From positions 1,302,001-1,366,000 of the forward strand of contig CALYLX010000126.1 of the NCBI GenBank assembly GCA_944990035.1: a stretch of 64,000 bases of DNA, written 5' to 3'. Numbering within the stretch: the first letter of the stretch is position 1; each line of letters begins with the position of its first letter. This document shows positions 47,298 to 57,763 of the stretch, in pieces. A program made the position numbers and the translations under genes. The stretch is from Clitopilus passeckerianus (taxonomy: Eukaryota; Basidiomycota; Agaricomycetes; Agaricales; Entolomataceae). The notes under the pieces were generated by a model that was not told the origin of the DNA, searched no databases, and saw only the letters and a program-made list of their open reading frames with translations.

Positions 47298-49730
47298 TTA
47301 AATGACTGCCATCTTCTCTATCTCTGCTCTGATCTCAGCAAGGTTGCCTTTCAAAGTCTTGACGTCCTCAAACTTTCTTTGAGCCAAGGCTTCCTCAACA
47401 AAGGTTTCCAGTAGTGCTTCCTGCTCTAGTAGGGGCTGCAGAGCCATCGCCAGGTCCGTATCGGCGTCAGTTTGAGGGGTGGCATCAGCATTAATGCCAT
47501 TAGTTGGTGTCGCCTGTTTCGTCGAGCCATCCTTCGCAGGCTCAGGAGAAGGTAATGCCTATTTTCATCATGTGAGTAAGGCTGGGAGGTGGTAAGAAAA
47601 CCTGGACATGCCTTGAAGGCAACCATCCCCTTCTGTAAGAATAGACTAGCCCGAGTAATTATAGCCTTTCTGACCCGATCATGCGAGTTACCTGGACTAA
47701 ATGGACCAGGTAGCTTTTGCAGCTGACGGGCGAGGGTGTCATACTGAGTAAGACCGTCAAGAAGTCGCTTCTTCAACGCAATTCGCTCTTTACTTGAAGA
47801 TTCCCCAGAGTCCCTTTTGACGCATTAGATCCATGTATAGTTCACGAGGGATGATATTACCCGTTCTGCTGGAATAGCTTGTCGGCTTCGTGTAGCATGT
47901 CTTCAATCTCTTTTTCCAAATCAATCAACACCTATTCCGTAACGATCTGTTCAGTATCCCTCTCAAGGGTGCAAATCTCAGATTACCTGATGAAGTCTAG
48001 CTATCAGTGGTAAATGGTGAACTTCTTGCTCATATTGCTGTCGTCTATAAGCCATATGAGATAAGATGAGTCTGTTTGCAAGGGAGGTGATAGCTCACAG
48101 TAATATAGGTCGACATGATCTGCATATCCTGACACCTTTGAGAAATTTGTCGTCATCTGACATTTTATCGGGTTTTCCACCAGCTTTCCGGACTCCGTAA
48201 TCAACGCCTTCTTCGACTTCCTCTATTATTCTTGTCTTTGCGTCGACAACAAACAATAAGGAGCAAGGGAGAGGCCTCTGTGGTGGCTTGATTGGTAGAG
48301 CACATATAATTTGGCCGCACAGGCGGCAGTGGTGTTTTCTGCAAGTCAACGGATGGAAAGATGCACTGGAAGAATCGTCAGCGTAACTGGAGGAGAACAA
48401 ACCGCAGACTTCTACCTGCACAACGGACACTTGGAGACGGAAGCGTCGTCTTGCCAAGGTGTTATCTCCTGTTCTGCGGCTTTTGTCAAAGGGTAGCGTG
48501 AGTCTACTAAGTACGGTAGACATGACGGAAGAACGGACCTCGGATAGCATTGGAGTCATTGTCACCAACTATGTTTCGAAAGAGTCCGCTAGCATCGGAG
48601 ATACTCATCCTCCGAAAGTCGATTTCCCGTAGGGAGGAAAACCTTTTGCCGTTGGTCCTGGGCCCAACGCCTGGTCTCCCACCGCTAGGAGTGGCACTTG
48701 CCTTCTCCTTCAGAGTGTTTGGGAGAGGGAAATGCAGATCGATCAATTTACCAAGCCGTCTATCGAGTTTCATCCTCTCTACTTTGGTGAACCCAGAGGA
48801 CACACTGGTACCAGCACCGTCTCGCTTCAATGACCGGAGGGCAGCAAAATCATCAGTTATGTGGCGATAGAGTCCCTTAGGCTGGAATCCAGGCCTATAC
48901 GGCATTTGGGATTTGGTAGGAGGTAGAGCTGGCGCCTTCACCATCTGCGGAGGTGCCTGAGTGGTATCAGAGCCTTGAGATAGGTTGCGTGTTGGTATTG
49001 AGCTGGAAGGCTCCAAGCTCATTGCAGATAGCACTGAGGTAACAGATTGTGTTGGCCGATGCCTACCATTTGTGGTGGGACTTAGGGCTGCAGGGGGTGT
49101 AGGCGTGGATCGGACGGACTCCCACCGTCCATTCGGAGTTGGTGAAGTGGCTTGGACTCTTGGAGATAAAGCACGCTGCTGGGGATCTGGCAGCAAGTCA
49201 ACCAGCTCTTTAGGTTTGAGTAATGGTGTCGGTGGTTTAGCGAGGGATGTTGTGGAGACATTGCGGGAATGTACAAGTGGTAAACCACCAGAAAGCAGTG
49301 GAGAAGGAGGTAGTGATGGGCGATTACCTGGCCGTGTCACGCGCCTAAATGTGGACGCTCTTTTCCCAGTCGGTGTAGAGGCCTCTGGCCTCGGTGAGGA
49401 CGAGGAAGACGCTACCGAAAGCGGTGCTGAAGGAATGGGTGGATCAGGAACCACAGAAGACGACTGGGGAGGAAGTACTGCAAAGGCATCTATTCCAGTC
49501 GGTGATATCGAAGTTGGCACTTCTCCGTTCAGTGTCAGGCTTATCTGCCTTTGTCGAGGTGCTGGAGAGGTTGTAGGTCGGGAAAGAGGTGGCGGCGGTG
49601 CTGGGCTAGGTGGTTGGAAAGTTTGTGAATGTCGCTTGGACTAGAACAACACCTGTGAGTCCTTAGGTCACTTCAAGCATTGTACCCGTGAACTTACCCT
49701 ATATGCTTGATAGGGAACAGGCTCAGGCAT
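47298..49730 (-). CDS. Rabenosyn-5/Vac1(Pep7)-like FYVE protein
   Basis: This is an endosomal Rab5 effector that binds PI3P through FYVE and helps vesicle fusion toward the vacuole. A short first exon (MPEPVPYQAYR, 49730) joins a 330-residue Ser/Pro-rich region (49620-48507) that is probably disordered but ends in helical RMKLDRRLGKLIDLHFPLPN. The FYVE domain follows: ASVSKCPLCSASFHPLTCRK-HHCRLCGQIIC, with the RKHHCR PI3P-binding motif, and VRICRSCRPIL as the last zinc pair. C-terminal coiled regions contain LLDGLTQYDTLARQLQKLPG, as in rabenosyns. The last exon reads PLLEQEALLETFVEEALAQR, then FEDVKTLKGNLAEIRAEIEK, the rabenosyn Rab-binding domain. It ends MAVI at 47298. It is head-to-head with twinfilin, with 113 bases between starts. 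Confidence 0.87.
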
Positions 49731-49843
49731 AGTCAGACCGGCGGAGGTCGTCGCTGGCGTTGAGGAGAGTAAGGACTTGATGGGATCATGCTGAGATTCC
49801 TGTTTGGACTCATCATTGCCTTCATCTTAACCAAACCGCAGCC
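49731..49843. promoter_or_regulatory. Short divergent promoter of rabenosyn and twinfilin
   Basis: Only 113 bases separate the two divergent start codons, so the promoters must overlap or extend into the 5' introns. No motif stands out. Confidence 0.5.
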
Positions 49844-51096
49844 ATGTCTGCAACATCTGGTATCGGCATTTCCGACGAGCTGGCTGCATCTTTCACTAAT
49901 GCAAACGCTGACGACAATGCACGCTACGTAAAAGTCTCGATCCGCAATGGTTTGCTGCTTTGTTCATCTCTCTTGATCTGAACTCACGGTACTATCCCTT
50001 AGAAACTCTTGTTCAAGATTTGATCATTCAGTGCAAAGCATCATTTGAAGAGGACTTCAAACTTCTACAGGCACCTGGAATTCTGGATGATCGTATACCT
50101 TCCTACATCCTTGCGAGACGAGCACCATCTGACTGGCTGGCGATCTCTTACGTTCCTGACGCGTCAAATGTGAGGGACAAGGTATGGATGCATTACAATG
50201 GCCTTCGAACCGTGCCATAATTGCGATGCAGATGCTTTATGCTTCATCAAGAACTTCTCTACTCAAGGCACTGGGATCAACACTGTTCACCGAGCCCTTG
50301 CTCGCAACTTCAACGGAAGATCTTACTCCCGAAGCGTATGCTGCGCACCAACGGCATCTTGCTGCTCCAAAACCAATGTCAGCTCGAGAACAAGAGTTGG
50401 CTGCTGTGAAGGCTGCGGAGAATGCCACCGCTTCTTATGGAACAAATCAAAAAGTAAACCATGTTGGCTCTGGCGTTGGATTCAAGTGGACCGAAGATGC
50501 AGAAGACGCAGTCAAGAAGCTGGGCTGCAACGAAGGGGTTCAGCTTGTTGTACTGGTGAGCAACGTTTTACTTTTGGGATCCAATAAACTTTGCTGACAT
50601 TGATTTTGTAGAGTGTTGATGTCAAGAGCGAAACGCTGAGCCTGAAGTCTTCCTCTGAGTCCGTTCCTAGCAATGTGGGATCCTCTTTTCCCACAGATCA
50701 AGCGTGCTATGGTTTCGTTGCCCTGTCGTTGGGCTCCAACCGGGACATAGGTTAAGCCACTAGAATATCTAACCGCTGCTCTTGACTCACCTGTCTGTCT
50801 TAGTCTTCATTTATTCTTGTCCATCTGGTTCAAAGGTTACTGAAAGGATGGTTTACTCCTCCGGGGTATGGTCGACATACCTCGCGGCAAAGGAGCTTCT
50901 TGCCGCTTTGTCACCACCGATAACGATTGCAAAAAGGAAAATAGAGACCTCGAACCCGGAGGAGCTAACTGAAGCGTATTTGAGGGAGGAGGTTGGCACT
51001 TCAGCGCCACCTACCTCTAGCGGCACTCCAAATCCTACTCCTATCGGGGAGAATACAATATTTGCAAGGCCCCGTGGCCCGCCTAGACGGCGATAG
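49844..51096 (+). CDS. Twinfilin (two ADF-homology domains, actin-binding)
   Basis: Twinfilin sequesters actin monomers and caps barbed ends. The N-terminal exon reads MSATSGIGISDELAASFTNA and joins through an intron (49952-50001) to ETLVQDLIIQCKASFEEDFK. The first ADF-homology domain continues DDRIPSYILARRAPSDWLAI and SYVPDASNVRDKM. The linker (PEAYAAHQRHLAAPKPMSAR-EQELAAVKAAE) is characteristic of twinfilin. The second ADF-homology domain spans FKWTEDAEDAVKKLGCNEGV to VYSSGVWSTYLAAKELLAAL. The tail ends NTIFARPRGPPRRR, a basic Pro-rich end like the capping-protein and lipid-binding tail of other twinfilins. Four introns were inferred (near 49952, 50182, 50556 and 50754). Confidence 0.93.
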
Positions 51097-51355
51097 TAGT
51101 AACCCGTACTTTGAAGTCCCTTATGAATTCAAATTCCTTTGTTCAGGCTGGCAGAATCTGAGGGCAGGCCAAACTTGACAAGTGGCAGTGCTGCTTCAAT
51201 AACACTGCCACATAAATCACAGCTTCTGGTCATGCATGCACCTCGTTGATCAAGCCACAATGGCATTTCTACCTTGGACTCGAGAACCCACCTTTCCCTT
51301 GGGCCTGCTACTACAGAGACGCGATCTGCTGCACTATTAAACAGACGCCTTAGTC

Positions 51356-52950
51356 ATGGCTTCAGAATACGCCAAAGCCAAGTTTAAGGCGTTTGCAAAG
51401 GACAAACTATACAGGTTTCTAGACGACGATGTATGTGCACACAACCCCGCCCTTTCACGACGCGATTCTGGCATTTACAGTTACCTTGAACTAGGATCTG
51501 AAGCCAGATGTTCCTCAATTCACGAAACCTCCTTCGACTACGCCCCCGCCAAAGAAGGATGAGACGGTGCCCCAAATCTCAGGATTTCCGGCACCACATC
51601 ATGACCATCTCGCGTTGTCCTTTCAATCTATGTCTCTTTCTAGCGGACTTAGCAACCCCCACCAGCCCGAATTTATTGGCGGGTTCCGACCTCCTCACTC
51701 AACTCCAGCGGATGGCGCGTCGCCCTCACCATCCAACGTGCATGGGCCATCTCCTCCTGGCACAGGGCAGATGTCACAGACGATGATGTATGCGCTTCAA
51801 CCACCCTCCGCATCTAGCCCATCCTTTCCCAGTCCATATGTCCAATCTCCGTTCTTATCAGCAACCCCCGTCGGACACCGGCCTGCCTCAGATAGTGCTT
51901 TGAGCACGTCCACCCAGAGCAGCTCGCTCACTCCGCCACGGCCCAAGAGGCCTAGGGCAGCTTCAGCGACTACGTTATCTTTGAAGGACTCGATTACCGT
52001 TCAATGCGCTGCGACAACCAAAGCTGGTCTTCCGTGTAAACGCCAGGTTAAGCTCAGTGACGCCCTCTTCAGGGCATACGAGAGCGCTGTCACGGATGGA
52101 GAGGATTTTGAAGTATTTTGTGGACAACATCAAGACATTGTGAATCAGAATACCCACATTCAGTCTCGAAAGACACCAAGTGTCGACGTCAAATTCAATG
52201 GTAGGTTTCATACTCTTTCTAGGCGGTCTGCGTATTGATTCCTTTTTAGAATGGGTTCCGCAATATATGCAGGCATCCACAAGAGCCTCCATAATATCTG
52301 AGATGTCAAAGTCGCGCTCTCAAGCAGACCGCCCTGGAATCATCTACGTTTTTGAAATCATTGGTACGTTTTTCAGCGACCACCCACTTCCAACCAAGCC
52401 TTACATAGATGGGCCTATTTTTATAGAGGACCCCCCGGGAAATACAGTCAAGCTCAAGGTTGGAAGGACTGTCAATCTTGGGAAACGAATCAGCGAGTGG
52501 GATGCGCAATGTGGATCAAAGAAACAGGTCCTCCGCTTTTTTCACCCGAATGACGGACAGGCTGTGCCATTGCTGAAGGGTACTCTTAAGAGTGATAAGA
52601 CTCTGGCATGGTGTTACAGAGCTGGTAAATATCTTTATATCTCGGGGGGAATTTGGATGCTGATGGGTAATTTGACGCTAGAGAGGCTTATCCATCTGGA
52701 GCTTGGCGACCTGGTCACATCGAAAGTATATCTGGACCCTAGTTGGCCGAAATCAGCCCAGATGAACAATGGCTCGAGCAACGGAACGCAGACCACTGCT
52801 AGACAGCAATGCCTTGATTGTGGCAAAAGGCATAAGGAAATCTTCGAATTCACTCGCCTGAAAGGCAAGAGCAAAGGAAGAGAATGGGAGCTGATCGTAC
52901 AACCGGTCATTGAGAAATGGGGTCGATTCGTAGATGAGCACGTCGAGTAG
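51356..52950 (+). CDS. T5orf172/GIY-YIG-superfamily protein with two Cys/His motifs (copy A, intact)
   Basis: Five exons (51356-51430, 51495-52200, 52250-52363, 52427-52624, 52682-52950) join cleanly into 453 residues. Residues 26-190 are Pro/Ser-rich and disordered. A Cys/His knuckle follows: C196 with AATTKAGLPCKR, then VFCGQHQD near 237-241. The core has PGIIYVFEI (residues 289-297, GIY-like) and VKLKVGRT (306-313, YIG-like), then GKRISEWDAQC with an arginine and glutamate. RLIHLELGDL follows. The C-terminal motif is CLDCGKRHKEIFEF (C408, C411, H415, E417). T5orf172 is a GIY-YIG superfamily domain found in phage, giant-virus and fungal proteins; nuclease activity is suggested by family only. 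It is the first of four tandem copies and the only one without a visible lesion. Its function in fungi is undescribed to my knowledge. Confidence 0.82.
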
Positions 52951-53682
52951 GCATATATAATCGACATCAACCGCTGTATGGGTGTGGTAAGGACAGCTTC
53001 ATACCATCCTCGTGGCGGCGATGTATCTTACGGCATTGGACAGGATATCAAACAATTTATGCTTCTTAACGGCCATAGGATGATCTAGACTCTCGAGCGT
53101 TTTACCATGAAAGTTACCCATGAATTCGGCCCGAGCGCAATCTAGGATCAATGCTTCAGTCCCTGACGACACTTGACAGATGGTGGGTCCTTGTGGGTTC
53201 ATGAGCGCTTGATTACCTTCTCAGCCACAAAGCGAGTTTTTGCATCAGCTGAACGATGAAGAGTAAGTTGTAAAGGACCGCTTAATGATCATTCTGGGTG
53301 GGTGGGTGCTTTTCTGCATCTTCTACGTTTCATGGATGAATACCCTGGTCTGATTCCTGAGGCTGCTACTACACCAAACTACGCACCTCCATCGCCCTGC
53401 CTTAATCCCGCATCCAACCCCACATACACCTACAAAATGTACTGGCCCGTATATCTGAACCTCAAGCACTTCAAACAATCTACGTAGATTGTCCTCTGCG
53501 GCCTCGTCGGGTAAAAAGACGTCCAAGGACTTCGAATATCAAGCTAGAGGTGTGTCATATCGGACCCTCTCCTTGTTTCGGCATCAGAGGTCGTTGTTGA
53601 TACCTTTTGTAGACACCCAGCTCTCCCGTAAACACATCTTCGAAGCCACGCTCGTGGCTGGCTAGCTTTCCCAGAGACACCA
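52951..53682. other. Region between T5orf172 copies A and B
   Basis: I see no recognisable gene in this 730-base stretch. Short open frames (61 codons at 53302-53487 plus, 67 codons at 53323-53526 minus) have no family resemblance. The 5' exon of copy B may lie here, but I cannot place it: no segment resembles copy A's first exon. Confidence 0.4.
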
Positions 53683-54249
53683 GTGAAAACACAAGAACAG
53701 ACGACCACCTCTGGCAGCAAGGAGACTAGCGATGCCTACAAGGAAACTCAAGCTAGAATTGGATCCATGTCGCTATCTAGTCGTCGATTGTCTATCGACA
53801 GGTCTTCTCCTGTTAGTGAGGAGCAAGACCTTGAAAATCCATTTGTGAGTGGTGCCTCAGTTTCGGGCGGGAAAAGCCAAAGCACTCAGCGCTCGAAGCC
53901 CCGCAAGTCTTCGCCACAAACCCCGTCAAAATCCGGCCTTTTAGCCCCCATACATGGTACTAGAAGTCCATCGGAACCTGTCCTATCAGCTCGGAACACT
54001 ACGCCAAACGGGTCTCCGAGCCGCTTTTGACCAGGAACTATTCTTGACCTTCCTGGCGATGTTTCAATCTCAGCAGCCTGTGTCAAAAAGCGGTGCGGTG
54101 GTTATACAGCCCACTATGTGCAGTGTTAAGAAGAACTGGCCGCGGTATGTTCTGTAGGGACCACGAGAGGGACAAAGGTCTTCGGACGCCAGAAAACGAA
54201 GGTAAAGTTTGCATCACTCGAGCAAGCATTTCAGCTGATCCATCTATTA

Positions 54250-54274
54250 AGGTAGACCTCGCTCATATTCAGCA
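54250..54274 (+). repeat. Left terminal inverted repeat of the MITE-like element
   Basis: Twenty-five bases beginning AGGTAGACCTCGC, next to a TA dinucleotide on the outer side. It pairs with 54913-54937 in inverted orientation with three mismatches, all C/T. Confidence 0.78.
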
Positions 54275-54912
54275 GGGTCACGTGTGGTGACAAATCCGTG
54301 ACGGCGGTCATGTGGAAGACAAATCGGGCAGTAACAGGTCCTGATATGGGTTGCGGAGCTTCAATTTGCATCCTCGAGACATTGTGAAGTCACCCATTTG
54401 TGTTCAATGCTCGATGAATGTACGTTCGGTTGGCGTCAATCTTGATTTAGAATACTTAGACTATATACTTATGTACATGAGGCCTTTTAAACCGTGTCAA
54501 AGGCGTAGTATTTCATCATCTTGTATCAATTCACGTCGAGCCACTCCTGTAAAATGTGAATAACCAGACATCCGCCAGTTATAAATGGTCCTAAACAGCG
54601 TCAGAATAATCCATTAAGGCAACTAAGTCATTTCTAATACGAATTTGCCGATGGACCATGACGCGAAAGGTTAGAAGATGGGCGAAGATGGCAGGTCTCT
54701 GGGGTGTCTCCTTATCTTATCTAATGTGCTCAACACTGATAAGAAGCCCACCCACTCGGATCGCGGAATTGAGTGCAAAGGTTTAGTCAGATTGAAGATA
54801 TCCTACTAGTACACCTTTTGACTAAGCTATATGCTTCAATAATGGGCTTTGGTGGGGAGAGCAATGACATTCTCAGAATTTCGGATTTTGTAACGCTTTT
54901 AGGTCACGTGGT

Positions 54913-54937
54913 TGCTGGGTATGGGCGAGGTCTACCT
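54913..54937 (-). repeat. Right terminal inverted repeat of the MITE-like element
   Basis: Read on the minus strand it starts AGGTAGACCTCGCCCATA and matches the left repeat at 22 of 25 positions. TA follows at 54938-54939. Confidence 0.78.
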
Positions 54938-55662
54938 TAGCTTGGATTCCTACTTATACAAGGGCCAGCTCGTATTGGAATGCTGAAAGAAATGCGGAAA
55001 TCTCGCTTCTCAGATCAACCCGGTTGGATTTATATGCTAGAGGTTACAGGTAATGAAGTATCCGGTCGTAAAGTCCGCGCTGATGTTAACTGTTCGCTTT
55101 TGCAGAAGATATGCCATCGGCAGCCGTGATGCTGAAAGTTGGCAAGACATCTCGCTCCCCATGTTCAAGGGGAGGAGAATGGGTCCAAAAGTGCGAATTT
55201 CTGCGCGCCCCAGGGCGGGAGGTCTACATGCGTTATCATCATGGCGAGGAGGAGCAGGATCTAAGGGAGTAAACACCGTCAAGACCGATAACTCCCAAAA
55301 TATCTGCGGTGTTGTGTGAGAAAGCAGGTGAGGTTCTCCATCCTCCTCGTTTATCAGAAGCGGCCAAGCGGCGCGAATTTTTCGTAGACCGCCTTATTCA
55401 CATCGAGCTAAGGTGTTTGCTTCAAACGTAGATATATCCGCACCCAGAATGGCCTAATATAAAACATGCTCCAGACATCACAATAAAAGAGGTACCGACC
55501 TACAACTGTTGTTCCTGCAAGAACCAACATAGGGAGTTGTTTGAATTCAGGAGGCTGAAGAAGGGCAATGAATGGGACCTTATTGTTGGCCCAATTGTTC
55601 GGAGGTGGATTCACTTCGTAGGCACCACAAGGAACGAACGTGAGAACGTTCATAGTGCATAA

Positions 55663-56416
55663 AGTCCCATTATTACGACTTTCTAGTTCAACGAGGCGTG
55701 GCCACTGTCAAAACCCAAAGTTCAAAGTTCAAGCTCCGCTTCCAGCGACACGCCTTTTCGAGTTGCGATGACGGCCTGAATCCACTCGTCGCCAGTTTTC
55801 GGAGTCGGAAGAATGGAGCTATTCACCCCAGAAACATCCTCGTCTATCTTCTTTGGAGTTCCTGATTCTGGAGGCTGAGGTAGACTCGAATGTTACACGT
55901 GTATTGCCTCGAACTGCCACTGTCATTCGACCCATACGCGATTGCTACCAACAAAAGAAAGGCACATCCTCAACTCGTCTCTAGTCTTGATATATTGGTA
56001 TATAAAAATGCCGTCTAGAAAGCCATGCTAAGCAGCACATCAAGTACGACTTGGAACCCACAGTTATTGAAGTTCTAGCTCTCGCAACTGCCTTCAAGCT
56101 TCGTTCACACGCTGACAACCTGGTGCTCATGTGTTGCAGCCATTGCTGCCGGCGTTGTCGTGTTAGGCGTAATGCACGCCCTTTGTCATTCCTTAGTGGT
56201 TCAGAGTGCTAACCCCAGTCTTGGTACCTCCAGAGGAAGGATGACAAGCTAGGTAAATCTAGGTTGACATAGCTACACTTGCGTAGGTTAATTCAGCCTT
56301 GACAGGGTGTCAGCATCGTTCGGACATCTCAAAGAGTGAGGTATTGTCTTTCATTTAACTTTACCAGCTGAAGAAGCCTAAGTCTTCATAGATAATCACA
56401 GCGGCAAAGCAATTTG
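55663..56416. other. Region between T5orf172 copies B and C
   Basis: I see no recognisable gene here. The stretch contains a short tandem AAAGTTC (near 55720) and small unassigned open frames. The 5' exon and promoter of copy C would be expected here, but I cannot identify a start codon in frame with copy C. Confidence 0.4.
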
Positions 56417-57763
56417 AACAATCAACCAGTGTAGAAGAAACAACCAAACCCTTGAACATAAAACCTCGTGCTAACCGTGCCAGCAAGCTCGACGACACCT
56501 GCAGCCACGGTAGAAAGATTCGAAGCTGGTCCAGGAAATCAAAAATCAAAAAAGCCGCCAGGATTCGGGTTGATTCCACGGTCGATGTGAAGATGCGTTG
56601 CACTGGGGTCACTTTGAAGATGAAGCAGTGCAAGAACGTCTTTGTTATGAGCAACGCTCATGTTGACCTCATCAAAGGCACCGTTTTGGCAGGATGTTGG
56701 TTGCAAATGGATCCAGCGAATCAACTCTTCCGATCCACTGCTGGCAAGATAGAGATGGAGGTGCAATGGGCCAAAACACGCTGCTCAGGATACACTCTGA
56801 AGAATGAGAGGTGTCGGATAAACATCAGCCTCAGTACAGAAGACATTGTCGCTGTCGGAGAGGCTCCTTCAGATGAGGAATTCTCGGTTTTCTGCTATAT
56901 CCACCGCGAAGTCATCGGTCGCAATGCCATTATACGGTCTCCTAATCTCAGTCAAGCCCATATCAGATTCAATGGTAAGGACGCTCAAACGTGTTTGATT
57001 TGTAAGGGGTACGCTGACATTCCTCTCCCTGAGAATAGATTGGATACCTTCATACACAAGGAAAGGACATCAGCATCCTTTCATATCGGTGATGACGGAT
57101 GAGATCTCCTCGTCAGATGGTCCAGGAGTCATTTACATTTGAAGTGCCAGGTACACACTGGCATCATAGCCTCAAAAGCCTTGTCTTTTCCAAATTCTGG
57201 CCTCGCTGTTACGTAGGCAGTCCGGATGCCGACACGGTTCAGCTCAAGATTGGAAGGACAAGGAGGACGGCCAAACGAGTCAGTGAATGGGACGATCAGT
57301 GTGGATCGGAAAAATCAAATCCCTCTTTACTACTATCCTCACGACGGCCGTTCAATCCCCCCGATGAGAGGAAGAATCAAGACTGGAAAGACGATTTTAT
57401 TCGTCAACAGGGCAGGTCATCTTTCTAATTCGGAAGTGAGTTGATATACGAGCTCATCTTTTCTCGTCCACGCATGCAGAAAAACTCATCCATATGGACT
57501 TGAGGGAATATGTCGCGGATTGGCAGGCCCCAGGTTCAATCAGCGCAGCGTCAACAGCTGACGACTCATTTTCAATGGCCATTGGATCGCCAAGGCCTAC
57601 GTGCAATTACTGTGGTCGGAGGCATGAAGAGATTTTTGGATTCCAGCGACTCGAGGCAGGCAAGGAGTGGCATTCTATTGTTAAGCCAATAATTAAGAAG
57701 TGGGCCAAATATGTGAATACTCACCTTGTCACCACGATTGACACAGATGAAGAGAGTTTCTGA
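56417..57763 (+). pseudogene. T5orf172/GIY-YIG gene with two frameshifts (copy C)
   Basis: The frame opens after a stop at 56416 and shows no usable ATG at its 5' end. It encodes two Cys knuckles: MRCTGVTLKMKQCKN near residue 60, and TRCSGYTLKNERCRINISLS with FCYIHREVIG. The conserved intron (56976-57038) leads to FNDWIPSYTRKGHQHPFISV and DEISSSDGPGVIYI. The frame then shifts by one base at 57138-57141 before FEVPG. After the next intron come VQLKIGRTRRTAKRVSEWDD and QCGSEK, where a run of five A (57310-57314) shifts the frame by one again. LYYYPHDGRSIPPMRGRIKT, EKLIHMDL and CNYCGRRHEEIFGF follow. Intron positions match copies A and D. Either it is recently dead or the two sites are sequence errors. 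Confidence 0.75.

Larger units (their letters stand above)
54250..54937. mobile_element. MITE-like non-autonomous DNA element with TIRs and TA target duplication
   Basis: The element is 688 bases long. Its first 25 bases (54250-54274) and the reverse complement of its last 25 (54913-54937) agree at 22 positions; both start AGGTAGACCTCGC. Both ends are flanked by TA (54248-54249 and 54938-54939), as expected of Tc1/mariner-type insertion. Just inside each TIR lies GGTCACGTG (54276-54284 and 54902-54910). The interior has no open frame of transposase size and is AT-rich, so it needs a transposase in trans. It sits inside T5orf172 copy B, between its Cys/His knuckle and its GIY-like core, where the other copies have fewer than 200 bases. 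I have not recognised the family. Confidence 0.75.
53683..55662 (+). pseudogene. Decayed T5orf172/GIY-YIG gene (copy B), interrupted by a MITE-like element
   Basis: Pieces align in order with the other copies. A Ser/Pro-rich start (53683-54027, ending TTPNGSPSRF) meets an in-frame stop at 54028-54030. Beyond it PGTILDLPGDV and KKRCGGYTA match copy D. A second stop lies at 54127-54129, and FCRDHERDKG (near 54150) is in another frame, after what looks like a deletion. A 688-base element follows (54250-54937). Then come GMLKEMRKSRFSDQPGWIYM (near 54980), the conserved intron, and VMLKVGKTSRS with EWVQKC (near 55130-55190). The C-terminal CCSCKNQHRELFEF motif (near 55515) is intact, ending at 55662. 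The conserved intron after the GIY-like motif (about 55049-55107) remains. Copy B is closest to copy D. It cannot make a full-length protein. Confidence 0.8.

Noticed and set aside
48985..49644. 219-codon plus-strand open frame opposite the rabenosyn gene
   Set aside because: Antisense shadow of a low-complexity Ser/Pro coding exon; the minus-strand frame continues into a clear FYVE domain.
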